Below, piece by piece: positions 56,082-63,926 of a stretch of DNA of 64,000 nucleotides (within the stretch, counting starts at the first letter, position 1; the number at the start of each line of letters is the position of its first letter). The DNA comes from Paracoccaceae bacterium (GTDB lineage Bacteria > Pseudomonadota > Alphaproteobacteria > Rhodobacterales > Rhodobacteraceae): NCBI GenBank assembly GCA_019454225.1, contig CP075370.1, forward strand, positions 2,847,649 to 2,911,648. Reading direction: 5' to 3'. The position numbers and the translations under genes are program-made. The notes below the pieces were generated by a model. The model saw nothing but the letters and a program-made list of their open reading frames with translations, searched no databases and had not been told where the DNA came from.

Positions 56082-57037
56082 CCGAAATCGGCCGGTTCCA
56101 GCCCGGCGATCAGTTCGGCCTTGCGATCCTCGAACCACGGCGGGAACACCAGGCTGCGCCCGGTCTGGCCCACGGGTTCGTCCTTGGCCCAGCCCTCGGG
56201 CACCGTCCAGGCAATCTCGAACAGCGCGCCGCCGGGCGACCGCACATACATCGACTTGAAGTAGTTGCGGTCCTTCTGTTCGCTGACGTCGGTGAACCCC
56301 ATCCCTTCGAGCCGCGCCTTGAGGGCGATCTGGTTTTCCTCGGTCCCGGTGTTCAGGGCCATATGGTGAACAGTCCCCCCCGCCAGCATCCAGGTGCCCT
56401 GGCGGCTGACGCGATCCTCGATCACCTCGACCACCGAATGCGGGCCGAGGGTGTCGGGAACGCTGAACATCAGGCCCTCGTCAGTGCGTGCCTCAAGCAC
56501 CAGGCCCATGCCGTCGATCAGGAATTCGTCCATCGACGACGGGTCGAAGCAGGCGACCGCGCCGCCATAGATGCCGCGTATCGCCACCTGCGGGCCAATC
56601 CCCCGGCTGGCGTTGACAATCGGCGGACGGGTATCGGCGGGATTCTCCACCAGTTCGTGCGGGATGCCGCAGGGATGCGCGAACATCACCCGCGTCAGGC
56701 CGAACCGGCTGCCCTTTTCGGCGGGTATACCGGCGGCGTTCAGGCGGTCGACCCAGAAATCCGACGCCCCGGCCGGGATCGTCTGCATGATCGTCCGGGT
56801 CTGGTTGGTGCCCCGGCGGCCGTAGATGGCAGGCTTGCGGAAGGGGAATGTGGTGACGATGGTCGAGGCGTCGCCGTTCTGCGAACCGTAGTACAGGTGG
56901 TAGACCGGGATCGTGCCGTCAAACAGCACCGTGCGCTTGATCGAATAGAGCCCGAGCGTGCGCGTATAGAAATCAAAGTCTTCCTGCACGCCATCGGTGG
57001 AAAGCGTGAGGTGATGATAGCCGCTGACAAGTGCCAT
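56078..57037 (-). CDS. VOC-family ring-cleaving dioxygenase (MhqE/LinE type)
   Basis: 319 residues with two vicinal-oxygen-chelate modules. The first metal ligand is in SGYHHLTLSTDG, the second in GGTVHHMALNTG, and the Glu in PGGALFEIAWT. It is the glyoxalase/extradiol type that handles hydroquinones or quinone-thiol adducts. The ATG at 57037 has GGAGAC upstream; an ATG at 57052 would swallow that site. It overlaps the hydrolase by four bases. Confidence 0.87.
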   Translation of the reverse strand: MALVSGYHHLTLSTDGVQEDFDFYTRTLGLYSIKRTVLFDGTIPVYHLYYGSQNGDASTIVTTFPFRKPAIYGRRGTNQTRTIMQTIPAGASDFWVDRLNAAGIPAEKGSRFGLTRVMFAHPCGIPHELVENPADTRPPIVNASRGIGPQVAIRGIYGGAVACFDPSSMDEFLIDGMGLVLEARTDEGLMFSVPDTLGPHSVVEVIEDRVSRQGTWMLAGGTVHHMALNTGTEENQIALKARLEGMGFTDVSEQKDRNYFKSMYVRSPGGALFEIAWTVPEGWAKDEPVGQTGRSLVFPPWFEDRKAELIAGLEPADFG

Positions 57038-57048
57038 GTCCGTCTCCT

Positions 57049-57930
57049 TCATGCTGTGGGCGTGCCGCGCAGGGGCGCCAGCACGAGTGTGGTTTCAACT
57101 GTCCAGTGCCGCGCGGCGGCCGTGCCGTGGGGCCGGAACTGCACGCAGAGCGCAGGCTTGACCCCGAACAGGGCATCGCGGCCGATGGCGGGATCGTCGC
57201 GATCGAACACATGCGTGGTCAGCGTCTGGAACCCTGGCGCCGTCACGCGGAAGTGCAGATGCGCGGGACGTTCCAGGCACAGGCCCAGGGCCTGTGCCAG
57301 CCGGCCCACCGGCCCGTCACAGGGCAGACGGTAGCCCGCAGGCTTGATCGACCTGAAGCCGAAACGCCCCGCAGCATCGGTGGTGAACCGCCCGCGCAGG
57401 TTCATGTCGGGCTGGCGGTCGGGCTCCTGGTTCTCGTACAGACCTTCGCCGTTGGCGTGCCAGACCTCGACGACCGCGCCGGCGACCGCCTGTCCCTCCA
57501 GCCCGGCCACGCGCCCCGCGACCGCCAGGGGTTCGCCCCGCGCATCGCGGCAGATGTCGGCGCCGATGGGCTGCTCCGGGGCGTCGGGTCGATAGAACGG
57601 ACCTGCCACGGTATTCGGCGTGGCGCCCTCGGGGCGCGGGTTCGCGATATCCTCGACCGCGGTCGAGACGCCCAGCACATCGGCCAGCAGCACCCATTCC
57701 TGGCGCCGGGCGTCGGATTGCTGGCCGACCTCGGTCAGGAACTCCAGCGTCCGGCGCAGGTCATCCGGGGTCGGGCGCAGATCGGCCACCAGGCGGTGCA
57801 GATGGTCGATCACGGTCACCATCGCGACCACCCCGGGCTGCGCGCCCGCCTCGGCCAGACGGCGCGCCAGGGCGTCGCGGGGGTGTTCCGCGGACCTGTC
57901 CTGTGGCGCACCATCCATCATTCGCGCCAT
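57049..57930 (-). CDS. second intradiol dioxygenase (catechol/hydroxyquinol type)
   Basis: 293 residues, paralogous to the dioxygenase at the far end of the operon. All four presumed ligands are visible: Tyr in NTVAGPFYRPDAP, Tyr in KPAGYRLPCDGPVG, and His-His in RPAHLHFRV. First gene of the operon, next to the LysR gene. Having two intradiol enzymes in one transcript suggests two related substrates, or one enzyme with altered chemistry. Confidence 0.88.
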   Translation of the reverse strand: MARMMDGAPQDRSAEHPRDALARRLAEAGAQPGVVAMVTVIDHLHRLVADLRPTPDDLRRTLEFLTEVGQQSDARRQEWVLLADVLGVSTAVEDIANPRPEGATPNTVAGPFYRPDAPEQPIGADICRDARGEPLAVAGRVAGLEGQAVAGAVVEVWHANGEGLYENQEPDRQPDMNLRGRFTTDAAGRFGFRSIKPAGYRLPCDGPVGRLAQALGLCLERPAHLHFRVTAPGFQTLTTHVFDRDDPAIGRDALFGVKPALCVQFRPHGTAAARHWTVETTLVLAPLRGTPTA

Positions 57931-58016
57931 CCCCCCTCTGGATTGCGATCGCTCAAGGGTAGCGCGCCACGAACGGGCGTTGATCGGATTGCGGACGCGC
58001 CATATACCATTCTGTT
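57931..58016. promoter_or_regulatory. divergent control region of aromatic operon and lysR
   Basis: 86 bases. On the plus strand TTGATC (57980-57985), 17 bases, TATACC (58003-58008) makes a good sigma-70 promoter whose start would fall at or just before the lysR ATG (58017). TTGCGATCGCTCAA at 57943-57956 has TTG/CAA arms with T-N11-A spacing, a candidate LysR-family site. GGATTGCG occurs twice, 46 bases apart (57940, 57986). Confidence 0.55.
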
Positions 58017-58967
58017 ATGAAGCTGAGCGAGCGCCACCTGATCCAGCTCGCCGCCGTGCTGGACGCGGGCGGTGTCAGCGAGGGCGCGGCGGTCCTGGGA
58101 TTGTCACAGCCGGCGGTGTCACGGTCGCTGTCGATGCTCGAGGCGCGGGTCGGCGAGCCGCTGTTCGTGAAGGGCAAGCGCCCCCTGCAGGCGACCGAGA
58201 TCGGACGCCAGCTGGCCACTCACGGCCGGACGATGCTGATGGCCTCGCGCAAGGCCTCCGACCTCGTGCAGGGCTTCGTGAAGGGCACCAAGGGCACGGT
58301 GCGCGTGGGCGGGGTGCCGTTCTTCATGGATGCCATCGTCAGCCGCCTGATCGCCGAGTTCCAGAACCGCGAACCCGACATCATGGTGCAGCAGTCCTAT
58401 GGCCACTACGCGGAACTGGCGGCGGCCCTGAAGGGCGACCAGATCGACCTTGCGGTGGTGCCGCTTGGCCTGACCGAGGCCGATCCCGCATTCGAGTTCA
58501 TCGAGATCCTGCCGGGGCGCAATATCGTGGCCTGCCGCGTCGGCCATCCCCTGCTGCGCAAGCGGCGGCTGGCGACGACCGACCTGACCGATTTTCCCTG
58601 GGTCGCCCCCCTGCCCGGATCGCCCTTGCTGTCCGACCTGCACGCAATCCTGCTGGCCATGGGTATACCGGAACTGAGCATCCGCTACTCGGGCGGTTCG
58701 CTGATGAGCGTGATGAACTACATGGCCGAGACCACGGCCCTGGCGGTCCTGCCGCATTCCTGCGTCTTTGCCCATCGCAAGGAGAACCGGATCACGGTCC
58801 TGCCCTTCGACATCCCCCAGCCGAACCGTTCGCTGGGCCTTCTGCGCCGGGCGGGCACCGGGCGCAGCCTGGCGGCGGACCGGTTCGCCGCCCATATCAC
58901 CACATCGTTCGACGACCTGCGCCACCTGATCAAGCGCCACGAGAACGCGATCGTCTGGGGGCGCTGA
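58017..58967 (+). CDS. LysR-family regulator of the aromatic operon
   Basis: 316 residues. N-terminal winged HTH (residues 4-62: SERHLIQLAAVLDAGGVSEG, LSQPAVSRSLSMLEARVG, PLFVKGKRPLQATEIG), then a PBP-like effector domain with VRVGGVPFFMDAIVSRLI and TALAVLPHSCVFAHRKEN. Likely activates the divergent operon when an aromatic intermediate binds. No Shine-Dalgarno is seen before the ATG and a promoter -10 lies eight bases upstream, so the message may be leaderless. Confidence 0.9.
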   Translation: MKLSERHLIQLAAVLDAGGVSEGAAVLGLSQPAVSRSLSMLEARVGEPLFVKGKRPLQATEIGRQLATHGRTMLMASRKASDLVQGFVKGTKGTVRVGGVPFFMDAIVSRLIAEFQNREPDIMVQQSYGHYAELAAALKGDQIDLAVVPLGLTEADPAFEFIEILPGRNIVACRVGHPLLRKRRLATTDLTDFPWVAPLPGSPLLSDLHAILLAMGIPELSIRYSGGSLMSVMNYMAETTALAVLPHSCVFAHRKENRITVLPFDIPQPNRSLGLLRRAGTGRSLAADRFAAHITTSFDDLRHLIKRHENAIVWGR

Positions 58968-58976
58968 CCCTGCGGC

Positions 58977-59138
58977 TCAGCGCTTGCGGGACCCCGAGGT
59001 CTGCCAGATGTCCCAGGCGGCCAGAAGGAAGGTCACGCCCACGACCGTCACGAGGTCAAGCCGCGGGACCTTCCAGACCAGGATGCCCAGAAAGCCTGCC
59101 AGCACGGCCAGCGCGACCATCGCCATTGTCCGGTTCAT
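58977..59138 (-). CDS. 53-residue membrane protein coupled to amidase
   Basis: Starts MNRTMAMVALAVLAGFLGIL and ends TSGSRKR. Two hydrophobic helices (MAMVALAVLAGFLGILVW, VVGVTFLLAAWDIW) with a short loop and a basic tail, so probably a small inner-membrane protein. The ATG overlaps the amidase stop by four bases and GGGGGAAGG is upstream, good evidence for translation. No relative is recognised. It ends ten bases from the convergent lysR stop. Last gene of the TRAP-amidase operon. Confidence 0.65.
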   Translation of the reverse strand: MNRTMAMVALAVLAGFLGILVWKVPRLDLVTVVGVTFLLAAWDIWQTSGSRKR

Positions 59139-60517
59139 GTGCCTTCCCCCTTCGACATTTTCCCGGCCCAGTCGGCCAGCCACCCTGCCGTCCGCATCAG
59201 CCGGGCGTCGTCGCCCCGTCGCCCCACCACCTGAACGCCCATCGGCAGGCCGTCGGCCGACTGGAACAGCGGCAGCGTGACGGCCGGTGTCCCGGCCAGT
59301 GTCCAGACGCCGTTCATGATGGCGCTGCCCGTGCTGCCCAGCCCCTGCGGCGCAGGGCCGGGCGCCGCCGGACAGAGGATGGCATCACAGCGGCTGAATA
59401 TCTCGGCCAGGGCGCCGCCCAGCAGGTCGCGCCAGTCCAGTGCCGCCAGATAGTCGCGGGCGAGCACCGATTTGCCCTCGTCGATCGCATCGGTCAGCAG
59501 GGTCGACATCCGGTCGCGGCCCCGGCGTTCAAGCGCGTAATAGCACTTGGCCATCTCTGCAAAGTTGATCCGGCGGCGCTGTGCCTCGGCCTCGGCGAAG
59601 AGGCCCGGCACCGGCACGTCGAAACACTGGTCGCCAAGCGCGGCGGCAAGCTCATCCATGGCCGCGACCATGTCGGGGTGGGCCTCGGCCTCGGCGGGCA
59701 GGCGCAGGCGGGCAAACATCGGCCGGACCGGGGCACCCGCGCGCAGCGTGTCCAGAATGCGCGGCATCGGCAGCAGTTCGGTTGCGCGGTCGGCGGGATC
59801 GTGACCGGCCAGCACGTCGGCCAGCAACGCGGCGTCGGCGGCATCGCGCGCAAAGATGCCGAGCGTGTCCAGGAAGGGTGACTGCATCAGGACGCCGGTG
59901 CGCGGGATCAGCCCGAAACTCGGCTTCAACCCCACCACGCCGCAGAACGAGGCGGGGCGGATCACCGAACCGCCGGTCTGGGTGCCGATCGCCAGCGGCA
60001 CCATGCCCGCCGCCACCGCCGCCGCCGAACCCTGCGACGACCCGCCCGGGGTATGCGCGTGGTTCCATGGGTTCACGGTCTTTCCCGGATGCATGAAGGC
60101 GCATTCGGTCGTGACGGTCTTGCCCAGGATCACCGCACCCGCAGCCCGCATCCGCGCAACAACCCAGGCGTCCTGCGCGGGCACCCGGCCGGCATCGATC
60201 GCGGTCCCGTTGCAGGTGGGGATACCGCGCGTGTCGATGATGTCCTTCAGCCCCACCGGCAGGCCATGCAGCGGACCGAGGGCGGCGCCGGACTGCCGCC
60301 GCGCGTCAAGCGCTCGGGCCTGTGCGACCGCCAGATCGCCGTCAAGCCATGCCCAGGCGCCGACCTGCGGCTCGACCTCGGCGATGCGGGCAAGGCAGGC
60401 CTCGACAACGGTCTCGGCCTTCAGCGCACCGGCGGCGATCCGGTCGCGCAACTCGACCGCGGACAGCCCGAGGATCGCCTCGGGCGCCGTGCGCCGGGAC
60501 CTAGCGGGATGGGCCAT
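59135..60517 (-). CDS. amidase (amidase-signature family)
   Basis: Hydrolyses an amide to acid and ammonia, cytoplasm. 460 residues. Ser-cisSer-Lys triad: LPVGLKDIIDTRG (Lys), HTPGGSSQGSAAAVAAG (cis-Ser) and IGTQTGGSVIRPASFCG (nucleophile Ser). The substrate is unknown, but it overlaps the TRAP permease gene by 17 bases, so the imported solute may be an amide, or an acid precursor of one. Confidence 0.9.
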   Translation of the reverse strand: MAHPARSRRTAPEAILGLSAVELRDRIAAGALKAETVVEACLARIAEVEPQVGAWAWLDGDLAVAQARALDARRQSGAALGPLHGLPVGLKDIIDTRGIPTCNGTAIDAGRVPAQDAWVVARMRAAGAVILGKTVTTECAFMHPGKTVNPWNHAHTPGGSSQGSAAAVAAGMVPLAIGTQTGGSVIRPASFCGVVGLKPSFGLIPRTGVLMQSPFLDTLGIFARDAADAALLADVLAGHDPADRATELLPMPRILDTLRAGAPVRPMFARLRLPAEAEAHPDMVAAMDELAAALGDQCFDVPVPGLFAEAEAQRRRINFAEMAKCYYALERRGRDRMSTLLTDAIDEGKSVLARDYLAALDWRDLLGGALAEIFSRCDAILCPAAPGPAPQGLGSTGSAIMNGVWTLAGTPAVTLPLFQSADGLPMGVQVVGRRGDDARLMRTAGWLADWAGKMSKGEGT

Positions 60518-61925
60518 AGAACGCCTCGGGCAGGTAGAACACGATCTGCGGATAGCTGTACATCAGTGCCATGCAGACAAAGACCATCCCGACATAGGGC
60601 AGGACACCCGAGAAGATCTCGGTCAGCTTGATCTGCGGCGGGGCGATCCCTTTCAGATAGTACGCGCTCATCGCCATGGGTGGTGTGAGGAAGGACGTCT
60701 GAAGGTTCAGCGCCACCAGCACCCCGAAGAACAGCGGGTCGATGCCGTAGAGCGGCAGCAGCGGCAGGAAGATCGGCACGAAGATGATGATGATCTCGGA
60801 CCATTCCAGCGGCCAGCCCAGAAGGAAGATGATGATCTGCGCCAGGATCAGGAACTGGAACGGCGTGAGGTCAAAGCTCTTCACGAAATCGGCGATGACG
60901 TGTTCGCCGCCAAGATACGAGAACACGGCCGAGAACGTATAGGAGCCGACGAACAGCCAGCAGACCATCGCCGTGGTGCGCACCGTCAGGTAGACGCTTT
61001 CGCGCAGCCGCTGGAAGGTCAGCGCGCGGTAGCCCGCGGCGAGCAGCAAGCCGCCCAGCGACCCGATCGCCGCAGCCTCGGTCGGGGTGGCAAGGCCGAA
61101 CAGGATCGAGCCCAGCACCGACAGGATCAGGAACGCCAGGGGGAAGAACGACGTGACCAGCATCCACAAGAGCCGGCCGAGCGGGACCGAGGGCAGTTCC
61201 TCCTCGGTCGGCCTGGGTGCGAGTGTCGGGTTCAGGATCGACCGACCCATGATGTAGATCAGGTACAGGCCGACCAGCGTGAAACCCGGCAGCAGCGCCG
61301 CCGCATAAAGCCGCACGATCGACACGCCGGACGAGGCCGCATAGACGATCAGCATGATCGACGGCGGGATCAGGATGCCGAGCGTCCCGCCCGCACAGAT
61401 GATGCCTGACGCAAAGCTCTGGTTGTAGCGTGCCTTGAGCATGACCGGCAGCGCCAGCAAGCCCATCAGCGTGACGACTGCGCCCACGATGCCGGTCGCG
61501 GTGGCGAACAGCGCGCAGGTGATCAGGGCGGCAACGCCCATCGACCCGGGCACATTGCGCGTGGCCACGGCAAGCGTCGTGAACAGCTTGTCCACGATGT
61601 TTGCGCGTTCGACGATGTACCCCATGAACAGGAAAAGCGGAATCGCGGTCAGCACCTCGTTCGAGATGACCGTGTAGGTCTGGTTCACGAACAGGTCGAA
61701 GATGCGGTTGTTGTAGAACCCCTCGATCCAGAGGCCGAAGCTCTCGCCCCAGCCCGCATCCTCGGTCAGGCGATTGTAGGCCCGCCACATCCGCGTCGGA
61801 TCGTAGTAGGCGTAATAGCCGAAGCCGATACCCAGGGCCATGAGCGTGAAGGCGATGGGAAAGCCCAGGAACACGAAGCCGATGAACACGGCCAGCATCA
61901 TCAGGGCGACTTGGGGGTCGGTCAC
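60501..61925 (-). CDS. TRAP transporter large permease (DctM)
   Basis: 474 residues, about twelve helices; sodium-coupled import channel. GIICAGGTLGILIPPSIMLIVYA, ATPTEAAAIGSLGGLLLA and SFLTPPMAMSAYYLKG are DctM signatures. Follows the small subunit by 37 bases. Confidence 0.93.
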   Translation of the reverse strand: MTDPQVALMMLAVFIGFVFLGFPIAFTLMALGIGFGYYAYYDPTRMWRAYNRLTEDAGWGESFGLWIEGFYNNRIFDLFVNQTYTVISNEVLTAIPLFLFMGYIVERANIVDKLFTTLAVATRNVPGSMGVAALITCALFATATGIVGAVVTLMGLLALPVMLKARYNQSFASGIICAGGTLGILIPPSIMLIVYAASSGVSIVRLYAAALLPGFTLVGLYLIYIMGRSILNPTLAPRPTEEELPSVPLGRLLWMLVTSFFPLAFLILSVLGSILFGLATPTEAAAIGSLGGLLLAAGYRALTFQRLRESVYLTVRTTAMVCWLFVGSYTFSAVFSYLGGEHVIADFVKSFDLTPFQFLILAQIIIFLLGWPLEWSEIIIIFVPIFLPLLPLYGIDPLFFGVLVALNLQTSFLTPPMAMSAYYLKGIAPPQIKLTEIFSGVLPYVGMVFVCMALMYSYPQIVFYLPEAFYGPSR

Positions 61926-61962
61926 GGGGTGAACTCCGGCAAGGTCGGTTCGGGAAAGGCGG

Positions 61963-62541
61963 TCAGCCGTGGGTCTGGCCGGACTGCGCCTGCTTGATCA
62001 GGATGGTTTCGGTTTCCTCGACATCCTCGTCGGCGACCATCCAGCGGTTCTCGCGCATGCAGAGGATGCACCGGAAGACCTGCGCGATGCCCTGGATGAA
62101 CAGCAGGATGCCCGCCGCGACGATCACCGACTTGAACTGGAAGATCGGGATTCCGGCGGGCGAATTGATCGACACCTCGGCATAGCCCCAGGACCGCGAG
62201 GCATATTTCCATCCGGCAAGGATCAGGGCGATGATGCCGGGAAAGAAGAAGAAGATGTAGAGGACCAGATCGACCATTGCCTGGGTGCGTGGCTGCCAGG
62301 TGCGATACAGGAAGTCGCCCCGCACATGCCCGCCGCGCGACAGCGTGTAGGCGCCGCCCATCATGAACAGCGTGCCATACATGATGAAGGACACATCCAG
62401 CGACCACGGGGTCGGTGCGTTGAAGACATAGCGCACCAGAACCTCATAGCTGACCCCGAAGGTCATCAGGATGATGAGCCAGCCGAACGTCTTGCCGAAC
62501 CACGCCGACAGGGTGTCGGCGAACACGATGTAGCGGCGCAT
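61963..62541 (-). CDS. TRAP transporter small permease (DctQ)
   Basis: 192 residues, four helices. Starts MRRYIVFADTLSAWFGKTFGW; the family motif WSLDVSFIMYGTLFMMGGAYTLSRGGHVRGD lies near residue 45 (split by helix boundaries). The ATG at 62541 is used; a TTG six codons upstream is less likely. Stabilises DctM. Confidence 0.92.
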   Translation of the reverse strand: MRRYIVFADTLSAWFGKTFGWLIILMTFGVSYEVLVRYVFNAPTPWSLDVSFIMYGTLFMMGGAYTLSRGGHVRGDFLYRTWQPRTQAMVDLVLYIFFFFPGIIALILAGWKYASRSWGYAEVSINSPAGIPIFQFKSVIVAAGILLFIQGIAQVFRCILCMRENRWMVADEDVEETETILIKQAQSGQTHG

Positions 62542-62559
62542 GGGGTTCCTCTGTGACAA

Positions 62560-62585
62560 GGCCGGGGGCGATCACGCCCCCGGCC
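62560..62585 (-). terminator. intercistronic hairpin after TRAP binding-protein gene
   Basis: GGCCGGGGGCG (62560-62570) pairs perfectly with CGCCCCCGGCC (62575-62585) over the tetraloop ATCA: an 11-base stem, 22 bases after the binding-protein stop, with no T-tract. Same placement as three other hairpins in this window. Confidence 0.68.
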
Positions 62586-62607
62586 GAAGGATGTAGCGAA
62601 GCTGCGA

Positions 62608-63744
62608 TCAGAGCGCCAGCTTGCCCGGGAAGTAGTGATCGTAGGCAAGCGCGAGGTCCGGCGCGTTCATCAGTTCGTAGTAGGCGACCTTTTCCACCCA
62701 GGCACGCTGGCTGTCCATGATCTTCTTGTTGAACGGATCGGTTTCCAGATCGGCGATCAGCTTGTCCCAGGCTTCCAGCTGGCCGGCCAGGATTTCCTTC
62801 GACGTGCGGTGCACGGTGACACCCGACTCGGTCTGCAGCTTCTGCAGGTCGCTCGAATACTCGCGCATCGCAAGGGCGAGGTTCGAGGTCGCCGAGGCTT
62901 CGACACCGTATTTCAGGATCGCCTGGAGGTCGGGGTCGAGGTCATCCATGAAGTCCTTGTTGAACAGGAACTCGAAGGATTCGGACGCCTGGTGGTAGGA
63001 CGACAGGTAGTAGTTCTTGGCCACGTCCTGCGCGCCGAACCGGCTGTCGGACGACGGGTTGTTGAACTCGAACGCGTCGATCACGCCGCGCTCCATCGCG
63101 GGCACGATCTCGCCGCCCGGAAGCTGGGCAACCGACATCCCCATCGCCTGCAGCAGGTCGGCGGCAAGACCCACGGTCCGGTACTTGAAGCCCTGCAGGT
63201 CGGCGACGGTGTTCACCTCGCCCTTGAACCAGCCGAAGGGCTGGGCCGGCATCGGCATGCCCATGAAGCCGTAGACGTTCAGGCCCAGGATGTCCTGCGT
63301 CAGTTCGCGATACAGTTCCGCACCGCCGCCCTGATAGAACCAGGCCAGCATCGTGCCCGCCGAACCGCCGAACACCGGGCCGGTCCCGAAGAACGACGCG
63401 GCCTTCGACTTGCCGTACCAGTAGACCGGCACGGTATGCGCGGCGTCCAGAACGCCATCGTTCACTGCGTCCATCACCTGGAAAGCGCCGACGACGGCAC
63501 CCGCCGGCAGAAGGTCGATCGTCAGGCGGCCGCCCGACATTTCCTGCACCCGCGTCACGTATTCGCGCGCGAAATCCATCCAGATGTCCGACGCCGGCCA
63601 GGACGTCTGCATCTTCACCACGACGGGCGATTGCGCCAGCACGGCGGGCGCGGCCAGAACCGAACCTGCTGCAGCGCCGCCCGCGAGCGCGCCCGTGCGC
63701 AGGAACGAACGGCGCGAGAGCGCCGGCTTGCCGGAATTGGTCAT
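62608..63744 (-). CDS. TRAP transporter solute-binding protein (DctP)
   Basis: 378 residues. Tat-like signal SRRSFLRTGALAGGAAAGS, cleavage after VLAQ. Typical DctP stretches: MQTSWPASDIWMDFAREYVTRV, GGRLTIDLLPAGAVVGAFQVMDAV, FKYRTVGLAADLLQAMGMSV (Arg that binds the carboxylate) and GEIVPAMERGVIDAFEFNNP. The solute is probably an organic acid. GGGGAGGAC is before the ATG at 63744. Confidence 0.92.
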   Translation of the reverse strand: MTNSGKPALSRRSFLRTGALAGGAAAGSVLAAPAVLAQSPVVVKMQTSWPASDIWMDFAREYVTRVQEMSGGRLTIDLLPAGAVVGAFQVMDAVNDGVLDAAHTVPVYWYGKSKAASFFGTGPVFGGSAGTMLAWFYQGGGAELYRELTQDILGLNVYGFMGMPMPAQPFGWFKGEVNTVADLQGFKYRTVGLAADLLQAMGMSVAQLPGGEIVPAMERGVIDAFEFNNPSSDSRFGAQDVAKNYYLSSYHQASESFEFLFNKDFMDDLDPDLQAILKYGVEASATSNLALAMREYSSDLQKLQTESGVTVHRTSKEILAGQLEAWDKLIADLETDPFNKKIMDSQRAWVEKVAYYELMNAPDLALAYDHYFPGKLAL

Positions 63745-63793
63745 GTTGTCCTCCCCAGACATGTCGCGGCCGGTGCCTTCGTGCTCCGTGCCT

Positions 63794-63829
63794 ATTGGTC
63801 AGTTTTATTCACCAATTGCCGAGATTCAA
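63794..63829 (-). promoter_or_regulatory. predicted promoter and operator of TRAP-amidase operon
   Basis: On the minus strand TTGAAT (63829-63824), 16 bases, TAAAAC (63807-63802) is a plausible sigma-70 promoter. ATTGGT (63794-63799) and ACCAAT (63811-63816) are perfect inverted arms 11 bases apart that bracket the -10, as expected for a repressor site. Confidence 0.5.
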
Positions 63830-63926
63830 CCCTGCCCCGCGAAGAAAACGTCGAATGCCCGCGGTTTTTCGCAGGAAGCATCGGAATTGGTCCCGGCTCC
63901 GTGCCCGCAGGCGGTCGCGGCCCGCC

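Noticed and set aside
57037-57052. Alternative start MKETD for the VOC dioxygenase
   Set aside because: Using it would place the GGAGAC ribosome site inside the coding region and leave the gene without one; the conserved family start is MALVSGYHHL.
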